Of a DNA stretch of 64,000 nt, positions 19,420 through 28,410 are shown piece by piece. The notes under the pieces are model-generated. The model saw nothing but the letters and a program-made list of their open reading frames with translations. It was not told the origin of the DNA and searched no databases. The position numbers and the translations under genes are program-made. Every line of letters begins with the position of its first letter. Within the stretch, counting starts at the first letter, position 1. This DNA comes from Novispirillum itersonii subsp. itersonii ATCC 12639 (GTDB taxonomy: Bacteria; Pseudomonadota; Alphaproteobacteria; Rhodospirillales; Rhodospirillaceae), in assembly GCF_000381985.1 (NCBI RefSeq), contig NZ_KB907344.1, forward strand, positions 124,001 to 188,000, written 5' to 3'.

Positions 19420-20883
19420 ATGGGGTCAAAACGTGCCTTTGACGAAATGCATGGCAGCGGCAAGAGCATCCGCGAGCCATACTCCAGTTACGGTGCCTGG
19501 CTGCACTCGCTTGATATCAGCGAGCTGGGGCGCCGCCACAAAGCAGCCGACGTGATATTCCGCCGTATGGGGATCACCTTTAACGTGTACGGCGATGAAG
19601 GCGGGGTCGAACGCCTGATACCCTTCGACGTGGTACCGCGCATCCTTTCCGCCAGCGAATGGCGAACGCTGGAGCGCGGTGTGATTCAGCGGGTTGATGC
19701 GCTGAATGCCTTTCTCAATGACGTCTATAATGATCAGGACATCCTGAAGGCCGGGGTGGTCCCCGCCGATATGGTGCTGACCAATGCCGCCTTCCGCCCG
19801 CAGATGCTGGGCCTGCGGGTGCCGCAGGATGTGTATGCCCACGTCTCCGGCATCGACATCGTGCGGGTCGATGAAGACACGTTCTATGTGCTGGAAGACA
19901 ATGCCCGCACCCCGTCCGGTGTGTCCTACATGCTGGAAAACCGCCAGACGATGATGCGGCTGTTCCCGGAGCTGTTCGCCAGCAACGCCATTGCCCCGGT
20001 TGAACACTATCCCGAACTGCTGCTGGAAACCCTGCGCTCCGTCGCCCCCCGTGGGGTGGATGACCCCTGCGTGGTGCTGCTGACACCGGGCCAGTACAAC
20101 AGCGCCTTTTTCGAACATGCCTTCCTTGCCCAGCAGATGGGCATTGAGCTGGTCGAAGGGCAGGACCTGTTTGTGGATGGTGGCAAAGTCTATATGCGCA
20201 CCACCCGGGGCCCGCGCCCGGTGCATGTGATTTACCGGCGTATCGACGACGACTTCCTTGATCCGCTGGCCTTCCACCCCGACAGTATGCTGGGCGTGCC
20301 CGGTCTTCTGGCGGCCTACCGGCTTGGCAACGTCACCATCTGCAACGCCATTGGCGGCGGGGTGGCAGACGATAAGGCGATCTATGCCTATATGCCGGAC
20401 ATCATCCGCTTTTATCTGGGGCAGGAGCCGATCCTGAACAACGTTCCGACCTGGAACCTGCGCCGCCCGGATGACTGCGCCTATGTGCTGGAACACCTGC
20501 CCGAACTGGTGGTGAAGGAGGTCCACGGGTCCGGCGGCTATGGCATGCTGGTTGGCCCCGCCGCCACCAAGGCAGAGATTGAGGCCTTCCGGGAACGGAT
20601 CATCGCCGAACCCGCCCGCTTCATCGCCCAGCCGACCTTAAGCCTGTCCACCTGCCCGACCTATGTTGATCAGGGTATTGCCCCGCGTCACGTCGATCTG
20701 CGGCCCTTTGTGCTGTCAGGGCGGGAAACCCGGGTGGTCCCCGGTGGCCTGACCCGGGTTGCGATGCGGGAAGGCTCGCTTGTCGTCAACTCCTCGCAGG
20801 GGGGCGGCACCAAGGATACCTGGGTGCTGGATGATACCCCGCGTTCTGCTCAGGGGGGCCGTCATGCTCGCACGCGCCGCTGA
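19420..20883 (+). CDS. circularly permuted ATP-grasp protein (Anbu operon)
   Basis: A 487-aa member of the DUF404/DUF407 group of circularly permuted ATP-grasp proteins. These are predicted to form amide (peptide-like) bonds using ATP. Typical stretches are GITFNVYGDEGGVERLIPFD (about 50-69), VLEDNARTPSGVSYMLENR, YRRIDDDFLDPLAF, GGGVADDKAIYAYMPDIIRFYL, and the nucleotide-binding loop ELVVKEVHGSGGYGMLVGP. The ATG at 19420 has GGGAGG 6 bp upstream. It is the first of four genes, overlapping the alpha-E gene by 20 bp. This cluster is a known conserved one in proteobacteria; its product remains uncharacterised as far as I know. Confidence 0.93.
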   Translation: MGSKRAFDEMHGSGKSIREPYSSYGAWLHSLDISELGRRHKAADVIFRRMGITFNVYGDEGGVERLIPFDVVPRILSASEWRTLERGVIQRVDALNAFLNDVYNDQDILKAGVVPADMVLTNAAFRPQMLGLRVPQDVYAHVSGIDIVRVDEDTFYVLEDNARTPSGVSYMLENRQTMMRLFPELFASNAIAPVEHYPELLLETLRSVAPRGVDDPCVVLLTPGQYNSAFFEHAFLAQQMGIELVEGQDLFVDGGKVYMRTTRGPRPVHVIYRRIDDDFLDPLAFHPDSMLGVPGLLAAYRLGNVTICNAIGGGVADDKAIYAYMPDIIRFYLGQEPILNNVPTWNLRRPDDCAYVLEHLPELVVKEVHGSGGYGMLVGPAATKAEIEAFRERIIAEPARFIAQPTLSLSTCPTYVDQGIAPRHVDLRPFVLSGRETRVVPGGLTRVAMREGSLVVNSSQGGGTKDTWVLDDTPRSAQGGRHARTRR

Positions 20884-21790
20884 TACCCTGTTCTGGATGG
20901 CCCGTTACGTTGAACGGGCCGAACAGACCGCCCGCGTTCTGGAAGTGTCGCTGCGGTCTGCCATGCTGCCGCACAGCCAGACCGTCAACGAGTGGGAAAT
21001 CCCGCTGGCAATGACGGGTACGCTGGCCGACTATTACCGCTGTTACGAAGACTTAAGCGATGGCCGGGTGCTGAGCTTTATGATCCTCGACCGGCAGAAC
21101 GTCGCCAGCATCCGCACCTCGCTGTATTCAGCGCGGGAAAACGCCCGTGCCGCCCGCCACCTGCTGACCAGTGAACTGTGGGAGAGCCTGAATCAGAGCT
21201 GGCTGACCATTGCCGACCTGACATGGCCGGATCTGACCAAAAAAGGTGTCAGCGAACATCTGGAATGGGTGCGCTTCCGCTCTCACCTGTTCCGGGGAGC
21301 CCTGCAGGGCTCCATGCTGCGGTCGGAAGGCTTCCATTTTGCCCGGCTGGGCATCGCCATGGAACGGGCCGACAATACCGCCCGCCTGCTGCGGTCGCGC
21401 TGGGACAGCCTGACGGCAGACCAGAACAGCCGCCTCGGCCCGGATTATTACCGCGCCACCGTGCTGCTGGAAGCCCTGTCAGCCTTCAAGGCCTACCGGG
21501 AGGTCTATTCCGCCCGGCTGGAGCTGCACAAGATCGCCGATCTGCTGCTGCTGCGCCCGGATATGCCGCGCTCTCTGGCCTACAGCGTGCGGGAAATCGA
21601 GAACACCGTAACGGATCTGGATCCCGGCAGCGCGGTGCTGCGCGAGGTGCGGGCCCTGCGCCACCGGCTGGATACCGTGCAGGTCGCCGACCTGACCCGT
21701 GTCGGCCTGACGTGGTTTCTCGACGATATGACAACCCAGCTGTCGGCGCTGTCCACCAGTCTGCAACGCCAGTTCATGCTGGTGCAGTAA
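20864..21790 (+). CDS. alpha-E domain protein (DUF403)
   Basis: A 308-aa, almost wholly helical protein, starting MLARAADTLFWMARYVERAEQTARVLEV, the signature of the alpha-E family. Later motifs include DRQNVASIRTSLYSARENARAARHLLTSELWESLNQ and FHFARLGIAMERADNTARLL. The function is not established. It is almost always encoded with the permuted ATP-grasp protein and is thought to act with it. The start lies inside the end of the ATP-grasp gene, which implies translational coupling. The transglutaminase gene follows 22 bp later. Confidence 0.93.
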   Translation: MLARAADTLFWMARYVERAEQTARVLEVSLRSAMLPHSQTVNEWEIPLAMTGTLADYYRCYEDLSDGRVLSFMILDRQNVASIRTSLYSARENARAARHLLTSELWESLNQSWLTIADLTWPDLTKKGVSEHLEWVRFRSHLFRGALQGSMLRSEGFHFARLGIAMERADNTARLLRSRWDSLTADQNSRLGPDYYRATVLLEALSAFKAYREVYSARLELHKIADLLLLRPDMPRSLAYSVREIENTVTDLDPGSAVLREVRALRHRLDTVQVADLTRVGLTWFLDDMTTQLSALSTSLQRQFMLVQ

Positions 21791-21812
21791 GGGAAGCGGG
21801 GGAGAAACCACA

Positions 21813-22649
21813 ATGCGTCTGCATATCCGTCACGAGACCCGTTACCGCCTTGACCACCCGGCCCGGCGGTCGGTGCAGTATCTGCGCCTGACCCCGCGGC
21901 TGGACCGCTGCCAGCAGGTCCTGCGCTGGACCATCACCGGCCCGGAAACCATTGCCCCCTGGACGGACGGCTTCGGCAACCGGGTCCATGTCGCCAGTGA
22001 GGGCGAGGCCCACGACGAACTTCTGTTCACCGTCGATGGTGAGATTGAGACCATGGATACCTGCGGCATCCTGCCGCTGGATGATGGTCTGCCGCCGATG
22101 ATGTTTCTGCGCGACACACCACGCACCCGCGCCGATGACGCGGTGATCGCTCTGGCCGGTGAGGCTGCCGGATCGGCAGAGAAACCGCCGGTGATCGCCC
22201 CCGGGGACGAGGTGCCGACCCTGCACCGGCTGATGGGGCTGGTGGCTGACCGTGTCACCTACCGCGCCGGTCACACCGATGTCGGCACCACGGCGGCAGA
22301 GGTGTTACAGCATGGATTCGGGGTCTGTCAGGACCACGCCCATCTGTTCATCGCCTGCAGCCGGGCGCTGGGGATCCCGGCCCGTTATGTCTCCGGCTAT
22401 CTGTGGTCGGATCATACGGAAATGGCCAGCCATGCCTGGGCTGAATCATGGGTCAAAGGACTGGGGTGGGTCAGTTTCGATCCGGCCAACCGCCAGTCGG
22501 CCACGGATGCCTATGTCCGGCTGGCCGTCGGCTTCGACTATGCCGATGCCTGCCCGGTCACCGGGGTCCGTGCCGGGGGCGGGGACGAAGCCCTTGATGT
22601 CTCGGTCACCATTGCCCCGCTGTCAGGGACGCAATCAGGCCAACAGTAA
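21813..22649 (+). CDS. transglutaminase-like cysteine protease (Anbu operon)
   Basis: A 278-aa protein with the bacterial transglutaminase N-terminal domain (LHIRHETRYRLDHPARRSVQYLRLTPR) and the catalytic core. The Cys is in HGFGVCQDHAHLFIACSRALGIPARYVSGYL (near residue 171), the His in SHAWAESWVKGLGWVSFDPAN, and the Asp in the same block. Such proteins are usually proteases or amidases and not cross-linkers. No signal peptide is seen, so it is probably cytoplasmic like its operon partners. GGGGGAG precedes the ATG by 8 bp. Confidence 0.93.
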   Translation: MRLHIRHETRYRLDHPARRSVQYLRLTPRLDRCQQVLRWTITGPETIAPWTDGFGNRVHVASEGEAHDELLFTVDGEIETMDTCGILPLDDGLPPMMFLRDTPRTRADDAVIALAGEAAGSAEKPPVIAPGDEVPTLHRLMGLVADRVTYRAGHTDVGTTAAEVLQHGFGVCQDHAHLFIACSRALGIPARYVSGYLWSDHTEMASHAWAESWVKGLGWVSFDPANRQSATDAYVRLAVGFDYADACPVTGVRAGGGDEALDVSVTIAPLSGTQSGQQ

Positions 22650-22763
22650 CCGTTTTATCGTGTACACTGCACGGCATCCCCGGTGGCGTTCGCTGCCGGG
22701 GATGCCGCCGCGTCTGTGTCGGTATCTTCCACCCTGTTTCTGTCAGAGTCCGGTATCCGCATC

Positions 22764-23519
22764 ATGACCTATTGCCTTGGCCTGCGCCTGAACGCCGGAA
22801 TGGTGTTCGTCTCCGACTCCCGGACCAATGCCGGGGTGGATTTCATCTCCGCCTATCGCAAATGCTTTGTCTTCGACCAGTCCGACGACCGCATCATCGT
22901 CATCCTGACCGCCGGAAATCTGGCGATCACCCAGTCGGTGATCAGCCTGCTGGAAGACCGCGCGGAAGGTGGAGACCCCAAACGCAGCCTGTACGCCGCC
23001 CCGTCGATGTTTGAGGTCGCCCGCATCATCGGCAACACCCTGCGCGAAGTGCATGCCGAAGACGCCGAGTCCCTGCGTCAGCACAACACCGAATTCAATG
23101 CCAGCATGATCGTCGGCGGCCAGATCCGCGGACGGCGGATGCGGATGTTCAACGTCTACGCCGCCGGAAACTTCATTGAGGCCGGAGAAGACACCCCGTA
23201 CCTGCAGATCGGGGAAACCAAATACGGCAAGCCGATCATCGAACGGGTGGTGACCATGGACACCCCGCTGGTGGAAGCGGCGAAATGTGCGCTGGTCTCC
23301 TTCGACTCCACCATCAAAAGCAACCTGTCCGTCGCGCCGCCGCTGGATATGGTGATTGTGCCGATTGACAGCCTGAAGGCGCAGGTCCGCTGGCGGATCA
23401 CGGAAGACGACCCGTACTTCCTTGATATCCGCCGCCGCTGGGGCGAAGGACTGCGTTCGCTGTTCGTTGATCTGCCCGACCCGGCTGCCGTTGTCGGCGG
23501 GCTTGAAAACGGGTCGTAA
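22764..23519 (+). CDS. Anbu proteasome-type protease
   Basis: Anbu ('ancestral beta subunit') is a bacterial Ntn-hydrolase relative of HslV and the 20S proteasome. The length of 251 aa is normal. The start MTYCLGLRLNAGMVFVSDSRTNAGVDFISAY is decisive, because the Thr right after Met1 is the catalytic nucleophile in this family. This rules out the 27-residue upstream extension that the frame allows. The SDSRTNAGVD block, with Asp and Arg near residues 17-20, and the Lys at about 33 (AYRKCFVF) match proteasomal catalytic positions. It closes the four-gene operon and is followed by a terminator. No unfoldase ATPase lies beside it, as is usual for Anbu. Confidence 0.94.
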   Translation: MTYCLGLRLNAGMVFVSDSRTNAGVDFISAYRKCFVFDQSDDRIIVILTAGNLAITQSVISLLEDRAEGGDPKRSLYAAPSMFEVARIIGNTLREVHAEDAESLRQHNTEFNASMIVGGQIRGRRMRMFNVYAAGNFIEAGEDTPYLQIGETKYGKPIIERVVTMDTPLVEAAKCALVSFDSTIKSNLSVAPPLDMVIVPIDSLKAQVRWRITEDDPYFLDIRRRWGEGLRSLFVDLPDPAAVVGGLENGS

Positions 23520-23552
23520 CCATCCGCCTCACTGCGGGACAATCAACAGAAA

Positions 23553-23585
23553 CGCCGTGCCGGGGACACTCCGGCACGGCGCTTT
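23553..23585 (+). terminator. terminator after the Anbu operon
   Basis: The arms CGCCGTGCCGG (23553-23563) and CCGGCACGGCG (23571-23581) form a perfect 11-bp stem with a 7-base loop, followed by CTTTCCT. It lies between the Anbu gene and the convergent ABC operon, so it may serve both strands. Confidence 0.8.
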
Positions 23586-23606
23586 CCTGCTCTGTCCGTC
23601 CGCCCC

Positions 23607-25034
23607 TCAGGCTGCGGCCGGCAACGTCATCACCCGATCACAGACGCGGTCGAGCAGGGCCCGGTCATGACTGACCAGCAGCACGGCACAGCCCTGCTCC
23701 CGCGCGGCGGCGGTCAGAAGGCCAATGGTCTCCTGCTGGGTCAGAAGATCAAGCCGCGAGGTCGGCTCGTCGGCAAACAGGAACAGCGGTTTCAGCAACA
23801 ACACCCTCAGCAGGGCAATCCGCTGTAACTCTCCGCCGGACACCTGCGACGGCAAGCGGTCAAGCAGCCCCTCTGTCAGGCCCAGCCGCAGCAGCAGGCG
23901 GGCAATCTCCGCCGGATCGCAGCCATGCAGACGCACCACATCCATCAGGGATGCCCGCAGGGTTACCTTCGGCGGAAAGGCCGCCGGAGGGTCCTGATAC
24001 AGCTTCTGCCAGCGATGCGGGGCGGCGGCAGGGCGCTCTACCGTTCCGCTGTCAGGCGACAGAAGGCCAAGGCAAAGATCACCGAACGTACTTTTACCGC
24101 AGCCGCTGGGGCCGGACAGTCCCACGACCTCGCCCGCGGCCAGATGCAGCGACACGCCGGAAAACAGTCTCCGCCCACCCCGGACCTTTCCGACATCCCG
24201 CGCAATCAGCACCGGGGCACCGATCTGCCCCCCTCCGGCCTGACGGGGCCACCCTTCAGGATCAGCGGCCAGCAGGGCGCGGGTGAAGGCATGGCGAGGC
24301 CGGATCAGAACCTCTTCCGCGGCCCCCTGTTCCTGCACGGCCCCTTCCCGCATGACCAGCACCGTTCCGCCCAGAGCGCGCGCCACCGCCGGATCATGCG
24401 TGATGGTCAGCAGGGCGCCCCCCTCTTCCACATGCCGACGCAGCAGGGCGGTAATGCTGTCACGGCGGCTGATATCCAGCCCCTTTGTCGGTTCATCCGC
24501 GACCAGCACCGGGGCGTCGCCGGTATGGGCGGCGGCAAAAGCCACCCGTTGCGCCATACCGCCGGAAAGCTGCCCCGGCAGGCGGGTTTCAGCCGCCTCA
24601 ACCTCCAGATGCCGCAGGGCAGCCCGCGCCCCCTGCCACGCCTGCGGACGGGGTTGCCCACCGACCAGCCAGCGGGTTTCCATCACCTGTGCCCCGGCCT
24701 GCATGGTCGGATCGAGTGCCAGCCATGGCTCCTGCGGTAAAACGGCAATCATCCTCCCCCACAGGGCACGCCGCTGTGCCGCCGTGCGGGTGAGCTGCTG
24801 GACACTATTGACCAGCACCTCCCCCTCTGCGACCAGACCCGATGGCAGGGCACCGATCAAGGCCTGCGCGAGAAGGGATTTTCCCGACCCGGTTTCCCCC
24901 AGCAGGGTGACGGCATGACCGGGCCGCAGGCTCAGACTGACCGGCTCAACCAGCTGGTCGGGCTGACCGGTCTGCGGGTTAACACCCCGGGAGCGGACCC
25001 GCAGGGCGCGAGCTTCAAGAGAGACAAATGTCAT
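23607..25034 (-). CDS. ABC importer ATPase, two nucleotide-binding domains fused
   Basis: A 475-aa protein joining two ATP-binding subunits of the DppD/DppF (peptide/nickel) kind in one chain. The first domain has Walker A GETGSGKSLLAQ, signature LSGGMAQRVAF and Walker B VLVADEPTKGLD. The second has GPSGCGKSTFGD, VSGGELQRIALLRVLL and FLFADEPTSRLD. The ATG at 25034 overlaps the permease stop in an ATGA, so the longer frame to 25112 is rejected. It is the last gene of a four-gene importer operon. The Zur-like site upstream of the operon hints at a zinc or metal-chelate substrate. Confidence 0.92.
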   Translation of the reverse strand: MTFVSLEARALRVRSRGVNPQTGQPDQLVEPVSLSLRPGHAVTLLGETGSGKSLLAQALIGALPSGLVAEGEVLVNSVQQLTRTAAQRRALWGRMIAVLPQEPWLALDPTMQAGAQVMETRWLVGGQPRPQAWQGARAALRHLEVEAAETRLPGQLSGGMAQRVAFAAAHTGDAPVLVADEPTKGLDISRRDSITALLRRHVEEGGALLTITHDPAVARALGGTVLVMREGAVQEQGAAEEVLIRPRHAFTRALLAADPEGWPRQAGGGQIGAPVLIARDVGKVRGGRRLFSGVSLHLAAGEVVGLSGPSGCGKSTFGDLCLGLLSPDSGTVERPAAAPHRWQKLYQDPPAAFPPKVTLRASLMDVVRLHGCDPAEIARLLLRLGLTEGLLDRLPSQVSGGELQRIALLRVLLLKPLFLFADEPTSRLDLLTQQETIGLLTAAAREQGCAVLLVSHDRALLDRVCDRVMTLPAAA

Positions 25035-25825
25035 CGCGGATCCTTCCCCGCCAGCAGGGTCAGCGACAGCCCCAGCAGGGCCATCACCGCCACCGGCTGC
25101 AGTAACGCCCACGGCGCTTCATCGTAATAGGGCAACAGCTCCGTCATCATCAGCCCCAGCTCTGCCACCGGCGGGCGCAGACCGACACTGACAAAGCCCA
25201 GCGCCGCCGTTGCCATCACCGTTGCCGCCGCCCCAAAAGCCGCCAGCGTCAGCACCACCGGGGCCAGCTCCGGCCACAGATGGCGGCGGAACAACAAGAC
25301 CGGCCCAAAGCCCAGCAACCGCGACGCCTGCACAGCAGGGGCCTGCCGCAACCGCCGGGTCTGGGCCCGGACCACACGGAAAAATTCCAGCCACAGCAGC
25401 AGGGCAATCCCGACATAAAGGGCGATAAAACTGCCCGGCGCGATTGCCAGCACCAGCAGCACCAGCAACAGCCCCGGCAGGGCAAACACCGCATCGGCCA
25501 GCAGCGACAGGCCCCGGTCAATCCAGCCGCCACACCACCCGGCCAGCACACCCAGCACCACGCCCGGCACCGCCGCCGTCACCACCCCAATCAGGGCCAG
25601 ACCAAGCGACAGGCGCACGGCCGCCGCCAGACGCGCCAACAGACTGCGGCCTAAGTGATCGGTGCCCAGCGCCGTCACCCCGACCGACCAGTCAAAGTCG
25701 GGTGGGGTCAGCAACACCATCAGATCCTGCCGGGCCGGATCCAGCGGCCATATCAGCGGAACGCCCCAGCTAAAGGCCAGAAGGCTGAACAAAAGGAACA
25801 CCCCGACCCACCGTTGCAGAGTCAT
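25031..25825 (-). CDS. ABC transporter permease, DppC type
   Basis: Inner-membrane permease of 264 aa with about six spans. It begins with one span, a short periplasmic region containing LGTDHLGRSLLARLAAAVRLSL (the conserved DxxGRDxxSR-like segment of DppC proteins), and the cytoplasmic EAA-like loop around RLLGFGPVLLFRRHLWPELAPVVL. It pairs with the DppB-type permease encoded upstream, overlapping it by the 4 bases ATGA (25822-25825). The N-terminal extension of the frame to 25858 lies inside the upstream gene and is not used. Confidence 0.9.
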   Translation of the reverse strand: MTLQRWVGVFLLFSLLAFSWGVPLIWPLDPARQDLMVLLTPPDFDWSVGVTALGTDHLGRSLLARLAAAVRLSLGLALIGVVTAAVPGVVLGVLAGWCGGWIDRGLSLLADAVFALPGLLLVLLVLAIAPGSFIALYVGIALLLWLEFFRVVRAQTRRLRQAPAVQASRLLGFGPVLLFRRHLWPELAPVVLTLAAFGAAATVMATAALGFVSVGLRPPVAELGLMMTELLPYYDEAPWALLQPVAVMALLGLSLTLLAGKDPR

Positions 25826-26781
25826 GACGGCTCCCCCCGGGGGTCCAGCAGATGGCACACCACATCAATCACCGTATTCATCGCCACCACAAACAGGCCC
25901 ATTGTCAGGGCTGCGCCCTGTATCATCGGGACATCGCGGGCAACAATGGCATGAACGAGCGCATGACCGATGCCCGGCCAGGCAAACAACGTCTCAATCA
26001 CCACCATTCCTTCAACCAGCGCGACAAACTGCACCCCGAAGTAGGTCAGCACCGGAACTGCCGCATTCCGCAGACCATGCCGCCAGAACAGCAGACTGCC
26101 GCCTAACCCTTTGGTCCGCCCAAAACCGTAATAAGCGCTGCCACTGACGGTCATCACCGCATCACGGCTGACCCGCGCCGAGACCGCAGCCAGACACAGG
26201 GCCAGCGTCAGAGCTGGCAGAACAGCATGCGCAGGGGTGCCGTATCCGGCGGCAGGCAACAGCCGGGCCTGAACCGCCAGCACGAGGATCAGCACCGCAC
26301 CAATGGCAAAGGGGGGAACCGACCGCATCAGCACCGCCACAAGCAGCAGGCCCCGATCAACCAGACGGCCGGGCCGCAACCCTGCCAGCACCCCCAGCGG
26401 CGGCCCGATCAACAGTGACAGACCGGCGGCCCAGGCTGCCAGCAGCACGGACTGACCAAACTGATGGGACAGTTCCTCCGCCACAGTCCGCCCTGTCACC
26501 AAAGACTGCCCCAGATCAAAGCGCAGCAGGTCCCAGATCCATGCCAGAAGGGCCAGCGGGGCCGGTTGATCGAGCCCCAGATCATGGCGGACAGCGTCGG
26601 CTGCCGTCGTGGAAACCCAGTCAAACCCATACCGCCCGGCGGCAATACGGTAGGCCATATCCCCCGGCAGAGCCCGGACCAGAATGAAGGTCAGCAGCCC
26701 GACCATCAGCGCCACCAACACCCCTTGCCCGACCCGGGCCAGCAGCAGACGGACCAGCGGTGACCCGATCAGCGGACCCAT
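25822..26781 (-). CDS. ABC transporter permease, DppB type
   Basis: Inner-membrane permease of 319 aa. The N-terminus RLLLARVGQGVLVALMVGLLTFILVRALPGD is the DppB hallmark, followed by DLGQSLVTGRTVAEEL and the coupling loop YYGFGRTKGLGGSLLFWRHGLRNAAVPVLTYFG. The terminal part, LVEGMVVIETLFAWPGIGHALVHAIVARDVPMIQG, is also typical. GGAGG sits 6 bp before the ATG. The start overlaps the end of the binding-protein gene by 13 bp. Confidence 0.92.
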   Translation of the reverse strand: MGPLIGSPLVRLLLARVGQGVLVALMVGLLTFILVRALPGDMAYRIAAGRYGFDWVSTTAADAVRHDLGLDQPAPLALLAWIWDLLRFDLGQSLVTGRTVAEELSHQFGQSVLLAAWAAGLSLLIGPPLGVLAGLRPGRLVDRGLLLVAVLMRSVPPFAIGAVLILVLAVQARLLPAAGYGTPAHAVLPALTLALCLAAVSARVSRDAVMTVSGSAYYGFGRTKGLGGSLLFWRHGLRNAAVPVLTYFGVQFVALVEGMVVIETLFAWPGIGHALVHAIVARDVPMIQGAALTMGLFVVAMNTVIDVVCHLLDPRGEPS

Positions 26782-28358
26782 GACACCTCCGACAGGCGAT
26801 AGCTGCGCTCGTACGGGTCCAACGTCAGGCCGGTTACCTGCTTCGACACCGCGACCGTCTGCTGGTACCAGCTGACCGGGATCACCGGCATCTCAGCCAG
26901 CAGGATCTTCGAAACGCTCTGCCGCAATCCCGGCAGGGCAGCGGTATCGGTGCCACGCTTCAGCGCGGTCAGGGCCTGTTCCATCGCCGGGGACGACCAG
27001 TTCATTGCCCCCCAGTCCCCGCCGCCGGGCCCAAAATCCTGCAGCGCGGTCACCAGCGGATCAGGCACCAGACCGAAAGACCGGGCCATCAGGGCCAGTT
27101 GCAGCGTGCCATCCCGGTGCCCGGCCGGCACATCACCGGAGTTGCCCACAGACACCGACACATCCACCCCAATCTCGCGCCACTGCGCCTGCAGGGCGGT
27201 GGCAATCACCGGCAATTCCGGCCGGTCGGGGAAAGTCCGCAGGGCCAGCTTCAGCGGCTGCCCGTCACGCACCAGCAGGCCGTCGCCCCCCCGGGTCCAG
27301 CCTGCTTCCGCGAGCAGGGCGGATGCCTGCGCCGGATCCGCCCGCAACGGCAGTCCATCCGCCAGCGTCCAGTCACCGGTCCCGGGCGGGAACATCTGCC
27401 CTGCGGCCGATCCCGGCTCACGCAGCAGCCCGGTGGCAATGTTGCCCCGGTCCACGGCCACAGCCAGCGCCCGCCGCACCCGGACATCCGACAGCACCGG
27501 ATCCCCCGAGTTCACTTTCACCGACACCGTGCGCGGCAACGGCAAGGCCTGCACCGTGACCGCCGGATTGCGGCTCAGCCGCTGCCGGCTGGCCGGGTCA
27601 AGCGTATACACCACATCGGCGTCACCGCTTTCGGCCATCATCGCCCGGGTCTCACCGCGTCCGGCGGCCAGATAACTCAGCTTCTCCACGCCGGCCGGAC
27701 GGCCCCAGTACCGGTCAAACCGGACAGCAGACAGCGACTGTGGCGGCTTCACCTCCTCCAGCCGGAACGGACCGGTCCCGATCACCTGCGTGACCGCCCC
27801 GTCTGCCGCATAGGATGCCGGGGCCAGGATCTGATTTGCCGTCCCCGCCAGAGTGGCCAGCAGAGGAGAAAACGGCTCCTTCAGCCGGATCACGACTGTC
27901 TGCGGGCCATCCGCAGCGATCGACTCCAGCGGGACCGATGCCAGTGGGCCGGGCTTGGCTGCGGCAATACGCAAGGCCTTCACCACAGCGTCAGCCGTCA
28001 TCGGCGTGCCGTCATGGAACACAACACCCGCCCGCAGCGTCAGCGTCCAGGCCAATCCGGCGGCATCAGCCTGCCACCGCTCAGCCAGGCCGGGCGCCAA
28101 CGCCCCGGCCCGGTCCGCGTCAACAAGCGTCTCAGCAATCTGCAGGCGGGTGAAGACATAGCCATGCCGCGCCGGATCCAGACTGCTCACTTCCCACGGG
28201 GCCACCACCGACAGAACGCCAGAGGCGGCATTTGCCTGTGCGTCCGGTACAGGCAAAACAGCCCCTATCCCCAGACACAGGGCCGAGGCACGCAGCAGGG
28301 TCATCGCGGACCAGCATCCACGGCGGGACGGAAGCAAACGCACAGCAGGATAAGTCAT
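26769..28358 (-). CDS. ABC transporter substrate-binding protein, family 5
   Basis: A 529-aa periplasmic binding protein of the peptide/nickel/metal-chelate kind (SBP family 5). Signature parts are SSLDPARHGYVFTRLQIAETLVDAD, LAPGLAERW, FHDGTPMTADAVVKAL, GTGPFRLEEV and SDVRVRRALAVAVDRGNI. The signal peptide runs to about residue 44 (core TLLRASALCLGIGAVLPVPDAQANA). The ATG at 28358 is preferred because GAGG lies 6 bp upstream. An ATG at 28379 lacks a ribosome-binding site, and one at 28304 would give a shorter leader. It heads the importer operon, about 33 bp after the Zur-like palindrome. The true substrate is not shown by sequence. Confidence 0.9.
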   Translation of the reverse strand: MTYPAVRLLPSRRGCWSAMTLLRASALCLGIGAVLPVPDAQANAASGVLSVVAPWEVSSLDPARHGYVFTRLQIAETLVDADRAGALAPGLAERWQADAAGLAWTLTLRAGVVFHDGTPMTADAVVKALRIAAAKPGPLASVPLESIAADGPQTVVIRLKEPFSPLLATLAGTANQILAPASYAADGAVTQVIGTGPFRLEEVKPPQSLSAVRFDRYWGRPAGVEKLSYLAAGRGETRAMMAESGDADVVYTLDPASRQRLSRNPAVTVQALPLPRTVSVKVNSGDPVLSDVRVRRALAVAVDRGNIATGLLREPGSAAGQMFPPGTGDWTLADGLPLRADPAQASALLAEAGWTRGGDGLLVRDGQPLKLALRTFPDRPELPVIATALQAQWREIGVDVSVSVGNSGDVPAGHRDGTLQLALMARSFGLVPDPLVTALQDFGPGGGDWGAMNWSSPAMEQALTALKRGTDTAALPGLRQSVSKILLAEMPVIPVSWYQQTVAVSKQVTGLTLDPYERSYRLSEVSWVR

Positions 28359-28391
28359 CAGGGGCCTCAGCGGGGACATCAGAATGAATCA

Positions 28392-28410
28392 TACGTTATA
28401 ACATAACATA
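28392..28410. promoter_or_regulatory. Zur-box-like palindrome upstream of the ABC importer
   Basis: TACGTTATAACATAACATA contains a perfect 5-bp inverted repeat (GTTAT-AAC-ATAAC). Extended arms match at 7 of 8 positions. It resembles the AT-rich Zur operator with GTTAT/ATAAC arms found before zinc-uptake genes in proteobacteria. It is 34 bp before the chosen start of the binding-protein gene, a position suited to repression. The identification of Zur as the binder is inferred. Confidence 0.55.
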
